DNA of 37,850 bases from Bacteroidales bacterium (GTDB taxonomy: Bacteria; Bacteroidota; Bacteroidia; Bacteroidales; Bacteroidaceae): positions 1-37,850 of the forward strand of contig SFFY01000019.1 in assembly GCA_004556745.1 (NCBI GenBank), read 5' to 3'. Positions 1 to 7,729 of the stretch are shown in pieces. A model generated the notes under the pieces. The model saw only the letters and a program-made list of their open reading frames with translations. It searched no databases and was not told the DNA's origin. Every line of letters starts with the position of its first letter. Position 1 is the stretch's first letter. The position numbers and the translations under genes were made by a program.

Positions 1-28
1 TCCGAGTCTGACAATTTGCGCTTAATAT

Positions 29-121
29 GACGACAACATAGACAACGGGGCGTATTTTATACGCCCGCCTCGCATGCTGAAAGACAACTGAAAGTTGTCA
101 GAAGTTGTCCCTGTTGTCGTC
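29..121. repeat. Nested inverted repeat upstream of aguA
   Basis: An 18-base arm at 29-46 (gacgacaacatagacaac) is matched by an inverted arm at 104-121 with 16 of 18 pairs. Inside lie two further hairpins: gggcgta/tacgccc around 48-66 and gacaac/gttgtc around 83-99. More direct copies of agttgtc follow at about 159-185, just before the first gene. No promoter box is obvious in 1-239. The segment resembles the other palindromic intergenic repeats of the window but has a different sequence. Function unknown. Confidence 0.6.
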
Positions 122-239
122 ACATTAAAACGGTAGCGCAGCCGAAAATCTAGAAATAAGTTGTCAAAAGTTGTCTAAGTTGTCGTAAAGCAACGATTTA
201 TTGAAAACGCCCCTAATTTCCTTACAAATTATAATCATT

Positions 240-1382
240 ATGGCCCTCTTCACTTTGCCGCCAAAAGCAACCGTTCCCGGCGCATATCCCGACTTCCTCA
301 ATTTCGTAGAAGGCAACGTCGACCCCGACGTCACGCTCACCCGCCGCACGCTCCTGCCCGAATGGTATCCGCAGAGCGGCGTGCAACTCACGTGGCCGCA
401 CGCCGGCACCGACTGGGCTTATATGTTGCCCGAGGTGACCGAGTGCTACCTGCGCCTCGCCTTTGAGATAGCCCGCCGCGAGCCCTTGCTCATCGTTGCG
501 CCCGAGCCGGAACCCGTGGAGCAGTTGCTCCGCGAAAAACTGCCGGCAGCCGTTTGCGACAACATGGTGTTTGCGGCTTGCCCCACCAACGATACCTGGG
601 CGCGCGACCACGCTTTCCTCACCGTTGGCGGCGGCAGCGCGGGACTGGAATTGCTCGACTTCCGCTTCAACGGCTGGGGCGACAAGTTTGAGAGCAACCT
701 CGACAATGCCATCAACCGCACCATCTTCGACAAGGGGCATATCCTCGGTGGCACGTACGCCGACTGCCTCGATTTCTGCCTCGAAGGCGGCAGCATCGAG
801 ACCGATGGGCGCGGCACGCTGCTCACCACGGCGCAATGTCTGCTCAACCCCAACCGCAATCCGCAGTACGGGCAGAGCGAGATAGAAGAACTCCTTGCCC
901 GCCGCCTTGGCGTGCACCATTTCCTTTGGATTAAAGAGGGTTATCTTGCAGGCGACGACACCGATAGCCATATCGACACCCTCGCCCGCCTTTGCCCGGA
1001 TAATACCATTCTTTATGTGAAATGCGCCGACCCGTCCGACGAGCATTATGCCGCTTTGCAGCGTATGGAAGAGCAGATCAAGGCTTTCCGCACGCCCGAG
1101 GGCGAACCTTACAGGCTGATAACTGTGCCGATGCCCCCTGCCGTTTACGACGAAGAAGGTGAACGCCTGCCCGCCACCTATGCCAATTATCTCGTGATGG
1201 ATAAGGCGGTGCTTTATCCCACTTACGGCAGTCCTGAAACCGACGAGGCGGCCCGCCTTGCCATCATCAAGGCCTATCCCTCTCGCGAAGCAGTCGGCGT
1301 GCCCTGCAATGCCCTCATCCGCCAGCACGGCTCTCTCCATTGCGCCACCATGCAATATCCCCGAGGCCTCCGCTTCGCGTGA
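240..1382 (+). CDS. aguA: Agmatine deiminase (agmatine iminohydrolase), PAD_porph family
   Basis: Hydrolyses agmatine to N-carbamoylputrescine and ammonia in the cytoplasm, the first step of the arginine-decarboxylase route to putrescine. The protein is about 380 aa, normal for the family. Visible family features are the N-terminal block LPEWYPQSGVQLTWPH, the EGGSIE strand, a DTDSHID segment carrying the catalytic His, and the catalytic Cys in SLHCATMQYP about 12 residues from the C-terminus. ATG at 240 is preferred. An in-frame TTG at 201 would add 13 residues with no family match, and conserved sequence only begins near residue 35. No leader peptide is evident. The next gene on the same strand is the following enzyme of the pathway, 341 bp away across a 221-bp palindrome. 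A peptidyl-arginine deiminase is the main alternative, but the neighbour argues for agmatine. Confidence 0.93.
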   Translation: MALFTLPPKATVPGAYPDFLNFVEGNVDPDVTLTRRTLLPEWYPQSGVQLTWPHAGTDWAYMLPEVTECYLRLAFEIARREPLLIVAPEPEPVEQLLREKLPAAVCDNMVFAACPTNDTWARDHAFLTVGGGSAGLELLDFRFNGWGDKFESNLDNAINRTIFDKGHILGGTYADCLDFCLEGGSIETDGRGTLLTTAQCLLNPNRNPQYGQSEIEELLARRLGVHHFLWIKEGYLAGDDTDSHIDTLARLCPDNTILYVKCADPSDEHYAALQRMEEQIKAFRTPEGEPYRLITVPMPPAVYDEEGERLPATYANYLVMDKAVLYPTYGSPETDEAARLAIIKAYPSREAVGVPCNALIRQHGSLHCATMQYPRGLRFA

Positions 1383-1400
1383 AAAGACCTATAAAATAAA

Positions 1401-1621
1401 GTGCCTGGAAGGCACTACGGAGCGTAGCGACGATAACCGGGTACGCAGTGCCCGGAAAGGCGTGAATTGGACGATGTGCCTGGAAGGCACTACGCCATAG
1501 GACAGGCACTTTATACACCGCAACAGGCGTACTGCCTTCCAGGCAGAATCATTACAACAGCCTCCACCGGGCACTTCGTCCCCGGTTATCGTCGCTTCGC
1601 TCCGTACTGCCTTCCAGGCAG
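1401..1621. repeat. 221-bp palindromic element, copy 1
   Basis: A strictly symmetric inverted repeat. The outer arms are 55 nt (1401-1455 and 1567-1621), the inner arms 21 nt (1476-1496 and 1526-1546), the two spacers 20 nt each and the central loop 29 nt. Both arms begin with short self-complementary motifs (gtgcctggaaggcac on the left, ctgccttccaggcag on the right). A second copy of identical length lies at 27587-27807. It fills the gap between aguA and aguB and would fold into a very long hairpin in any read-through transcript. It has no coding capacity of its own. It could be a MITE-like element or a structured RNA or transcription-attenuating segment. Confidence 0.9.
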
Positions 1622-1723
1622 TCAATACCTTTGTCAAATTAATTTCAACTCAACAAGCTCGTATCTCTATAAAATCCTTTCACTTCTATAATTCATCTCT
1701 ATTTTCCCCTCAATACCCTTCCC

Positions 1724-2605
1724 ATGAGACTTCTAAAAACCGCCCTCGTGCAAACCCATTGCACCGCCAACCCTTCAGATAATCGCCAGCGCATGGCCGC
1801 TTACGTCAGAGAGGCAGCCGCCGCCGGCGCAAAACTCGTGGTGTTGCAGGAACTGCACAACACGCCGTACTTCTGCCAGGTAGAAGACACCGATAATTTC
1901 GATTACGCCGAACCAATACCCGGCCCGTCCACCGAGTTCTACGGCGGCGTGGCGCGTGAGTGCGCCGTCGTGCTGGTCACCTCGCTCTTCGAGAAGCGTG
2001 CCCCTGGTCTGTACCACAACACGGCGGTCGTATTTGAAACCGATGGCAGCATTGCCGGCACGTACCGCAAGATGCACATTCCCGACGATCCTGCCTATTA
2101 CGAAAAATTCTATTTCACGCCCGGCGACGACGATTTCCTACCCATCAAGACTTCGGTCGGTGTGCTCGGCGTGCAGGTTTGCTGGGACCAATGGTATCCA
2201 GAGGGCGCACGGCTCATGGCTTTGCGCGGCGCGGAACTGCTCATTTATCCCACGGCCATAGGCTATGCCGCTTCCGACACGCCCGAGGAGCAACAGCGGC
2301 AGTTGCGGGCATGGCAACTGGTGCAGCGCGGCCACGCCGTAGCCAACGGTTTGCCCGTCATTGCCGTCAATAGGGTGGGGCACGAGCCCGATCCTTCTGC
2401 CGCCACGCCTGGCATTCAGTTCTGGGGTCATAGTTTTGTGTGCGGTCCGCAGGGTGAGTTCTTGGCCGAAGGCGACGAGTCCGACCGCCTGCTGCTCGTG
2501 GACATCGACCTTACGCGCAGCGAGCAGGTGCGCCGCTGGTGGCCCTTCCTCCGCGACCGCCGCATCGAATGCTTCTCCCCCTTGGCCGCCCGCTATTTGG
2601 ATTGA
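1724..2605 (+). CDS. aguB: N-carbamoylputrescine amidase (nitrilase superfamily)
   Basis: Hydrolyses N-carbamoylputrescine to putrescine, CO2 and ammonia, completing the route begun by AguA. The 293-aa length is typical. The nitrilase catalytic triad is visible: Glu43 in LQELHNTPYF, Lys116 in YRKMHIPDD and Cys153 in VQVCWDQWYPE. The block PDDPAYYEKFYFTPGD is characteristic of the carbamoylputrescine subgroup. ATG at 1724 opens directly on the conserved first beta strand (LKTALVQ). The gene follows aguA on the same strand and ends 28 bp before a strong terminator. Expression could be coupled to aguA or modulated by the intervening palindrome. No separate promoter was recognised. Confidence 0.94.
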   Translation: MRLLKTALVQTHCTANPSDNRQRMAAYVREAAAAGAKLVVLQELHNTPYFCQVEDTDNFDYAEPIPGPSTEFYGGVARECAVVLVTSLFEKRAPGLYHNTAVVFETDGSIAGTYRKMHIPDDPAYYEKFYFTPGDDDFLPIKTSVGVLGVQVCWDQWYPEGARLMALRGAELLIYPTAIGYAASDTPEEQQRQLRAWQLVQRGHAVANGLPVIAVNRVGHEPDPSAATPGIQFWGHSFVCGPQGEFLAEGDESDRLLLVDIDLTRSEQVRRWWPFLRDRRIECFSPLAARYLD

Positions 2606-2632
2606 CGATTAACCCCATAATCATCCACATAG

Positions 2633-2670
2633 TCTCCGAGAACAGCAAAACGTTCTCGGAGATTTTTTTT
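2633..2670 (+). terminator. Intrinsic terminator of aguB
   Basis: An 11-bp perfect stem (2633-2643 with 2652-2662, tctccgagaac/gttctcggaga), an 8-nt loop and a run of eight T residues (2663-2670). It lies 28 bp after the aguB stop. Confidence 0.9.
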
Positions 2671-2735
2671 GCTATCTCCTTGAAAAGTTTTTCCTTTCTC
2701 CTTGATGTTTTTCACTATCCTATAAGAAAGTTTTT

Positions 2736-2815
2736 GTTACAAAGTTTGTAACATGTATTACAAACTTTGTAATATGTGTTAGAAACTTTGTAACGCTTGT
2801 TACAAACTTTGTAAC
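2736..2815. repeat. Four tandem 17-bp palindromes at 21-bp period
   Basis: Four near-identical palindromes of the form gttacaaactttgtaac begin at 2736, 2757, 2778 and 2799, exactly 21 bp apart, with 4-nt spacers atgt, atgt and gctt. Copy 1 has a G in place of the central C. Copy 2 has a and t as its outer bases. Copy 3 carries one change (gttagaaac). The array lies between the convergent terminators of aguB and asnS, so it is not at a promoter of either. The period of two helical turns would suit cooperative binding of a dimeric protein, but this is only inference. Confidence 0.85.
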
Positions 2816-2834
2816 AAACTTTTTCTGCGCAGAT

Positions 2835-2895
2835 AGTAAAAAATATCAGGCAGAAAGGAAAAATTATCTGCCTGAAAGTAAAAAATATCAGGCAG
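2835..2895. repeat. Direct repeat agtaaaaaatatcaggcag, 42 bp apart, with inverted partner
   Basis: An identical 19-base word occurs at 2835-2853 and 2877-2895, with an inverted ctgcctga lying between them. The 42-bp spacing is twice the 21-bp period of the adjacent array. No gene is present in 2606-3013. Function unknown. Confidence 0.65.
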
Positions 2896-2944
2896 GAAAT
2901 CGCCGCGCCTAACCCTTATCAAAACATGTTTATGGTTTAGCTAT

Positions 2945-2984
2945 AAAAAATATCGGGGCTGTGTCGCACTTGGACACAGCCCCG
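2945..2984 (-). terminator. Intrinsic terminator of asnS
   Basis: Read on the minus strand, a perfect 12-bp stem (2973-2984 with 2954-2965, cggggctgtgtc and its complement) is followed by a T-rich tail opposite the A run at 2945-2950. It begins about 30 bp after the asnS stop. Confidence 0.88.
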
Positions 2985-3013
2985 AGGTCGTTTTATAGGA
3001 TTGGGCAGAATGA

Positions 3014-4408
3014 TTAAAACTCTGCGGATTTCGGCGTGCGGGGGAAGGGGATGACATCGCGGATGTTCTGCATGCCCGTAACGAAGAGAATGAGACGTTC
3101 GAAGCCGAGGCCGAAGCCGGAGTGCGGGCACGTGCCGAAGCGGCGCGTGTCGAGATACCACCACATGTCTTTCATCGGAATGTGGAGCTCTTCGATGCGC
3201 TGCGTGAGCTTTTCGTAGCTTTCCTCGCGCTCCGAACCGCCGATGATTTCGCCAATCTGCGGGAAGAGCACGTCCATGGCGCGGACGGTCTTGCCGTCGG
3301 CGTTCTGCTTCATGTAGAATGCCTTGATTTCCTTCGGATAGTCAGTGAGGATGACGGGACGCTTGAAGTGCTCCTCCACGAGGTAGCGCTCATGCTCGCT
3401 GGCGAGGTCGCAGCCCCAATATACGGGGAACTCGAACTTGCGGCCGTTCTTGATGGCGGCTTCGAGAATTTCGATGCCCTCGGTGTAGGTGAGGCGCACG
3501 AAGTCGTGCTCTACGACGAAGTGGAGGCGTTCGAGCAGCGTCTTGTCGATCATCTTGTTGAGGAAGTCGAGGTCGTCGGCGCAGTTGTCGAGTGCCCAGC
3601 GCACGCAATATTTAATAAAGTCCTCGGCGAGGTCCATGTTGTCGTTGATGTCGTAGAACGCCACTTCCGGCTCAATCATCCAGAACTCGGCGAGGTGGCG
3701 CGGCGTGTTGGAGTTTTCGGCACGGAAGGTGGGGCCGAAGGTGTAGATTGCACCGAGCGCGGTGGCGCCGAGTTCGCCTTCGAGCTGTCCGCTCACGGTG
3801 AGCGACGTGGTTTTGCCGAAGAAATCGTCGGAGTAGTCAATCTTGCCCTCCTCGTCCTTCTTGAGGTCGTAGAGGTTCTTGGTGGTCACCTGGAACATCT
3901 GCCCCGCGCCTTCGCAGTCGCTGGCGGTGATGATAGGTGTGTTGAAATAGTAGAAGCCGTGCTCGTGGAAATAGCGGTGGATGGCCATTGCCATGTTGTG
4001 GCGGATACGCATCACGGCACCGAAGGTGTTGGTGCGCAGGCGCATGTGGGCGTGCTGGCGCATGTATTCAAAGGTCTGCCCTTTCTTCTGCATGGGATAG
4101 TCTGCGCCGCAGGTGCCGTAGACGGTGATGGCCGTGGCCTGTATCTCCACGCTCTGTCCCGCGCCTTGGCTCTCTACGAGCGTGCCTTCAACGCAGAGGC
4201 ATGCGCCGGTGGTGATTTGCTTGAGGGTTTCTTCGTCGAACTTCTCCACATCTGCCACGATTTGCACGTTCTTGATGGTTGAGCCGTCGTTGAGGGCGAT
4301 GAAGTTCACAGATTTGCTGCCGCGCTTTGTGCGCACCCAGCCTTTGACGCACACCTCTGCACCGAAGTCGGTGCGGGCGAGGAGGTCGGATATTCTGGTT
4401 CTAATCAT
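3014..4408 (-). CDS. asnS: Asparagine--tRNA ligase
   Basis: Class II aminoacyl-tRNA synthetase that charges tRNA-Asn with asparagine in the cytoplasm. The 464-aa length is standard. The N-terminal OB-fold anticodon-binding domain covers roughly residues 1-110 (VKGWVRTKRGSK). The catalytic domain contains the ITASDCEGAGQMF segment, motif 2 FRAENSNTPRHLAEFWM and the C-terminal motif 3 GFGLGFERLI. The AENSNT sequence, rather than the aspartyl-type AEXSDT, supports asparagine specificity. The gene is last in a minus-strand set purB, pseudouridine synthase, asnS. A palindromic repeat fills the 234-bp gap upstream and a clear terminator follows. No leader or T-box-like element is seen. Confidence 0.97.
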   Translation of the reverse strand: MIRTRISDLLARTDFGAEVCVKGWVRTKRGSKSVNFIALNDGSTIKNVQIVADVEKFDEETLKQITTGACLCVEGTLVESQGAGQSVEIQATAITVYGTCGADYPMQKKGQTFEYMRQHAHMRLRTNTFGAVMRIRHNMAMAIHRYFHEHGFYYFNTPIITASDCEGAGQMFQVTTKNLYDLKKDEEGKIDYSDDFFGKTTSLTVSGQLEGELGATALGAIYTFGPTFRAENSNTPRHLAEFWMIEPEVAFYDINDNMDLAEDFIKYCVRWALDNCADDLDFLNKMIDKTLLERLHFVVEHDFVRLTYTEGIEILEAAIKNGRKFEFPVYWGCDLASEHERYLVEEHFKRPVILTDYPKEIKAFYMKQNADGKTVRAMDVLFPQIGEIIGGSEREESYEKLTQRIEELHIPMKDMWWYLDTRRFGTCPHSGFGLGFERLILFVTGMQNIRDVIPFPRTPKSAEF

Positions 4409-4436
4409 GATGATTATAATTTATTTGTACGTTTAT

Positions 4437-4630
4437 TAGTAGACGAGTTGACGAGTAAACGAGTAGACGAGACAGAGATGTCTTTTAGTAGACGAGTTGA
4501 CGAGTAAACGAGTAGACGAGACAGGTATGTCGTGCTAATTATATTTTAAGATGAGTAACTTGTCTTGTTTACTCGTTTACTTGTTTACTTGTTTACTCGT
4601 TTACTTGTTTACTCGTTTACTTGTTTACTA
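4437..4630. repeat. Palindromic repeat of the gtaaacgag family, copy 1 (long form)
   Basis: The left part carries two tandem copies of a unit starting tagtagacgagttgacgag and ending in atgtc. It is followed by an AT-rich centre (about 4531-4557) and a right part built of inverted words (tttactcgtttacttg). The arms are imperfect inverted repeats of one another and internally repetitive (roughly 8-9 bp units). It fills nearly the whole gap between the pseudouridine synthase and asnS. Related copies lie at 6085-6205, 17640-17748 and 30497-30618, and an interrupted one at 12791-12977. Confidence 0.88.
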
Positions 4631-4642
4631 AAAATGGTTGGC

Positions 4643-6037
4643 TTATTCAAACGCGCCCATGCGGAGCATGTTTACTTCCTTTTCGGTGAGGAAGCGCCAG
4701 TCGCCGCGCTTCACGTTCTTCTTGGTGAGGCCGGCGAAGTACACGCGGTCGAGTTTCGTGACGTGGTAGCCGAGGCTTTCGAAGATGCGGCGCACGATGC
4801 GGTTGCGGCCGCTATGGATTTCGATGCCGATCTGCTTCTTGTCGGTGGGGCTGGCGTATTCGATGGCGTCGGCCTTGATGTCGCCGTCTTCGAGCGTGAT
4901 GCCTTCGGCGATTTGGTTGAGGTCGGCTGCCGTGAGGTTTTTATCAAGATAAACGTGATAGATTTTCTTTTTGAGGAACTTGGGGTGCGTGAGCTTGGAG
5001 GCCATGTCGCCGTCGTTGGTGAGCAGCAGCACGCCCGTGGTGTTGCGGTCGAGGCGGCCTACGGGGTAGATGCGCTCGGGGCAGCAGTTTTTCACGAGGT
5101 CCATCACGGTCTTGCGGTTCTGCGGGTCTTCGCTCGTGGTAACGTAGCCTTTGGGCTTGTTGAGGAGCACGTAAACCTTCTTCTCAATCTTTACAGGCTG
5201 TTCGTGGAACTGCACCACGTCGGAGCGGAGCACCTTCGTGCCGAGTTCGGTGACCACTTCGCCGTTTACCGTCACTACGCCTGCCTCGATGTATTTATCG
5301 GCATCGCGGCGCGAGCAAATGCCGGCGTTGGCAAGATAGCGGTTGAGGCGAATCGGTGCATTGGGGTCAATGTGCTCCTCTTTATATTCAAGGCGCTTTT
5401 TCTGCGAGTACTTGGCGTGCGGGTCGTAGCCGCCCTGGCGGCGGTTGTTGTAGCCGTTATTGTATCCGCCCTGCCGGTTATAGCCGCCTTGACGGTTGTA
5501 GCCGTTGTTGTAGCCGCCGGTGCGCGGACGGTAGCCGCCTTGTGCCGGACGGCCCTGGCGGAAGCCCGTACCCTCGGCGCGGTTTTCATCGCCGAAACCG
5601 CCCATACCCTCTTCGCCTGCGCCGTAGCGGTTGGGACGATAGTTGGGACGGTCGTTGCCGTAAGGGCGATAGCCGCCCTGTCCCTGCTGGCGGTAACCGC
5701 CCTGGCGATTATAGCCACCCTGGCGGTTGTAGCCGTTATTGTAGCCGCCCTGACGGCGTTCGCCGTAGGCTGCGCCTTCCTGGTCGCCGTAGTTGTTGGT
5801 ACGCGGACGATAGCCTCCGCCGTTCTGATAGCGGGGACGATAGCCGCCCTCGCCATTCGCGCCGCCGTAGCGGTTGCCTTGGTTGAAGCGCGGACGGTAG
5901 CCGCCGTTGTTGTAAGAATTGTTTTGATAAGGGCGGCGTTCCGAGTTCTCGCCCGACTGCGATGCGTAGAAGCCCTCGCGGCTGCCTGCATTCTCTGTGT
6001 TTTCTGTTTGGCCTGTGCCAAATACTTCTTCAGTCAT
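4643..6037 (-). CDS. RluB/RsuA-family rRNA pseudouridine synthase with long Gly/Tyr/Arg-rich N-terminal extension
   Basis: Isomerises a specific uridine of ribosomal RNA, most likely in the large subunit (RluB-like). The protein is 464 aa. Residues 1 to about 225 are low complexity, rich in Gly, Tyr, Asn, Arg and Gln, with many GGYNNGYNRQ and GGYRPR units. An S4 RNA-binding domain follows at about 229-275 (IRLNRYLANAGICSRRDADK). The synthase domain runs from about 286 to 445 with the catalytic Asp330 in GRLDRNTTG and the LLLTNDGD block. Ordinary RluB proteins lack such an extension and are about 240-300 aa. The gene lies between purB and asnS on the same strand, with palindromic repeats in both gaps. 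Whether rRNA site specificity is RluB, RluE or RluF type cannot be told from sequence alone. Confidence 0.92.
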   Translation of the reverse strand: MTEEVFGTGQTENTENAGSREGFYASQSGENSERRPYQNNSYNNGGYRPRFNQGNRYGGANGEGGYRPRYQNGGGYRPRTNNYGDQEGAAYGERRQGGYNNGYNRQGGYNRQGGYRQQGQGGYRPYGNDRPNYRPNRYGAGEEGMGGFGDENRAEGTGFRQGRPAQGGYRPRTGGYNNGYNRQGGYNRQGGYNNGYNNRRQGGYDPHAKYSQKKRLEYKEEHIDPNAPIRLNRYLANAGICSRRDADKYIEAGVVTVNGEVVTELGTKVLRSDVVQFHEQPVKIEKKVYVLLNKPKGYVTTSEDPQNRKTVMDLVKNCCPERIYPVGRLDRNTTGVLLLTNDGDMASKLTHPKFLKKKIYHVYLDKNLTAADLNQIAEGITLEDGDIKADAIEYASPTDKKQIGIEIHSGRNRIVRRIFESLGYHVTKLDRVYFAGLTKKNVKRGDWRFLTEKEVNMLRMGAFE

Positions 6038-6084
6038 GGTTTTTTGTAAAATTAGAAATGATTGTGTTGGGTAAGTTTTTTATT

Positions 6085-6205
6085 TAGTAGACGAGTTGAC
6101 GAGTAAACGAGTAGACGAGACAGGAATGTCGTGCTAATTATATTTTAAGATGAGTAACTTGTCTTGTATACTCGTTTACTTGTTTACTCGTCTACTCATT
6201 TACTA
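6085..6205. repeat. Palindromic repeat of the gtaaacgag family, copy 2
   Basis: The left arm tagtagacgagttgacgag begins at 6085. The centre atgtcgtgctaattatattt is nearly the same as in copy 1. The inverted right arm (tactcgtttacttgtttac) ends at 6205. It occupies the gap between purB and the pseudouridine synthase gene. If transcribed it would fold into a long hairpin between the two reading frames. Confidence 0.88.
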
Positions 6206-6221
6206 AAAACGTTTCTTTTAT

Positions 6222-7568
6222 TTATAGTCCCGTGTAATTGTGCGGCGTAATGGCCATAAGCTCTGCCTTCACGGCATCGCTCACCTCGAGAGAGGCGATA
6301 AAGTTGTGTATGCTTTCTTCGGTAATGGCGGCGTTGGTGCGCGTGAGGGCTTTGAGTGCCTCGTAGGGGTGGGGGAATGCCTCGCGGCGCAGTACGGTCT
6401 GGATAGCCTCTGCCACCACAGCCCAGCAGTTGTTGAGGTCGCGGCTGATGGCTTCTTCGTTGAGCAGAAGTTTGCGCAGGCCTTTGAGCGTGCTTTGGAA
6501 AGCGATGGCGGCGTGGCCCATAGGCACGCCGATATTGCGGATTACGGTGGAGTCAGTGAGGTCGCGCTGCAAGCGGCTGATGGGCAGCTTGCGGCTCAGG
6601 TGCTCGAGAATGGCATTGGCCATGCCGAGGTTGCCCTCGGAGTTCTCGAAGTCGATGGGGTTCACCTTGTGGGGCATTGCGCTCGACCCAACCTCGCCCT
6701 GCTTGATGCGCTGCTTGAAATATTCCATCGACACGTACTGCCAGAAGTCGCGGTCGAGGTCGATGACAATGGTGTGTATGCGCTTCATGGCATCGAACAC
6801 GGCGGCGAGGCTGTCGTAGTTGCTGATCTGCGTGGTGAAGGTCTCGCGCTTCAATCCGAGCTTCTCGCTCACGAAGCGGTCGCCGAAGGCGCGCCAGTCG
6901 TAGGCGGGGTATGCCACGTGGTGCGCGTTGTAGTTGCCCGTTGCGCCGCCGAACTTGGCCGTCAGCGTGCAGGCGTTGAGTGCGGCGAGCTGCTGCTCGA
7001 GACGGTAGGCAAACACCTTGACCTCCTTGCCGAGGCGGGTGGGGGAGGCGGGCTGCCCGTGCGTCTTGGCCAGCATGGGAATGTCTTTCCACTCCTCAGC
7101 GTAGGCATTGAGCTGCGCGATGAGTTCCTCGACCTGCGGCACGTAGATCTCGGCGAGCGCGTCCTTGAGCATGAGGGGGAAGGAGGTGTTGTTGATGTCC
7201 TGCGAGGTAAGTCCGAAATGGATAAATTCCTTGAAACTGTCCAAGCCTCCGATGGCGTCAAACTGCTCTTTAATAAAATATTCGATGGCTTTCACGTCGT
7301 GGTTCGTCACGCTCTCGATGTCCTTGACGCGGGCGGCATCTTGCTCAGAAAATTCTTGGTAGATGCTGCGCAGGCGCGGGAATAAATCGTGGGGAAAAGC
7401 CTCCAACTGCGGCAAAGGCAGTTCGCAAAGCGTGATAAAATACTCGATTTCCACGCGGACGCGATATTTCATCAGAGCATATTCCGAAAAATAAGCAGCC
7501 AAGGCTTCGGTTTTGCTGCGGTAGCGTCCGTCGATAGGCGACACGGCGGTCAGGATGTCCAGTTCCAT
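6222..7568 (-). CDS. purB: Adenylosuccinate lyase
   Basis: Catalyses two fumarate-releasing steps of purine synthesis: SAICAR to AICAR, and adenylosuccinate to AMP. The 448-aa protein begins MELDILTAVSPIDGRY, matching the usual family N-terminus. It carries KTHGQPASPTRLGKE and the fumarase/lyase signature GSSAMPHKVNPIDFEN. ATG at 7568 is chosen over the in-frame ATG at 7637. The extra 23 residues have no family match, and a minus-strand promoter box at 7635-7642 would lie inside that extension. It heads the minus-strand set purB, pseudouridine synthase, asnS, and is divergent from the aminotransferase gene. Confidence 0.96.
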   Translation of the reverse strand: MELDILTAVSPIDGRYRSKTEALAAYFSEYALMKYRVRVEIEYFITLCELPLPQLEAFPHDLFPRLRSIYQEFSEQDAARVKDIESVTNHDVKAIEYFIKEQFDAIGGLDSFKEFIHFGLTSQDINNTSFPLMLKDALAEIYVPQVEELIAQLNAYAEEWKDIPMLAKTHGQPASPTRLGKEVKVFAYRLEQQLAALNACTLTAKFGGATGNYNAHHVAYPAYDWRAFGDRFVSEKLGLKRETFTTQISNYDSLAAVFDAMKRIHTIVIDLDRDFWQYVSMEYFKQRIKQGEVGSSAMPHKVNPIDFENSEGNLGMANAILEHLSRKLPISRLQRDLTDSTVIRNIGVPMGHAAIAFQSTLKGLRKLLLNEEAISRDLNNCWAVVAEAIQTVLRREAFPHPYEALKALTRTNAAITEESIHNFIASLEVSDAVKAELMAITPHNYTGL

Positions 7569-7634
7569 GGGAAGAATGAGATAATTGAAAAAAAGAAAAG
7601 CGCAACCAATGCGCACTAAGTCGTATAATGCCTG

Positions 7635-7642
7635 CAAATTTA
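7635..7642 (-). promoter_or_regulatory. Bacteroidetes -7 box for purB
   Basis: Minus-strand TAAATTTG (plus-strand caaattta) matches the TAnnTTTG consensus. It would start transcription about 60 nt before the purB ATG at 7568. No good -33 TTTG is present at the usual distance, so the call is tentative. Confidence 0.5.
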
Positions 7643-7729
7643 GCAGAAAAAACGCAGTTTCTGCGCATATAATGCCTTTTTTTTAGCGATAAACGGATTG
7701 CAATTAGCGAATACTTGCTTATAAGTTGC

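Noticed and set aside
1389..1691. Short frames within the 221-bp element encoding VPSRH-type peptides
   Set aside because: The frames exist on both strands because the element is a palindrome. Sequence constraint follows base pairing rather than codons.
2736..2815. Replication-origin iterons
   Set aside because: There is no initiator gene or DnaA-box cluster nearby, and the array sits between convergent terminators of housekeeping genes.
4437..4630. CRISPR array suggested by the iterated gtaaacgag words
   Set aside because: Repeat units are only about 8-9 bp, spacers are not unique, arms are inverted, and no cas gene is present.
4565..6049. Long plus-strand open frame (about 490 codons) opposite the pseudouridine synthase gene
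   Set aside because: It is the antisense of a repetitive, GC-rich gene. The product is a low-complexity Ala/Val string and its start lies in the palindromic repeat.
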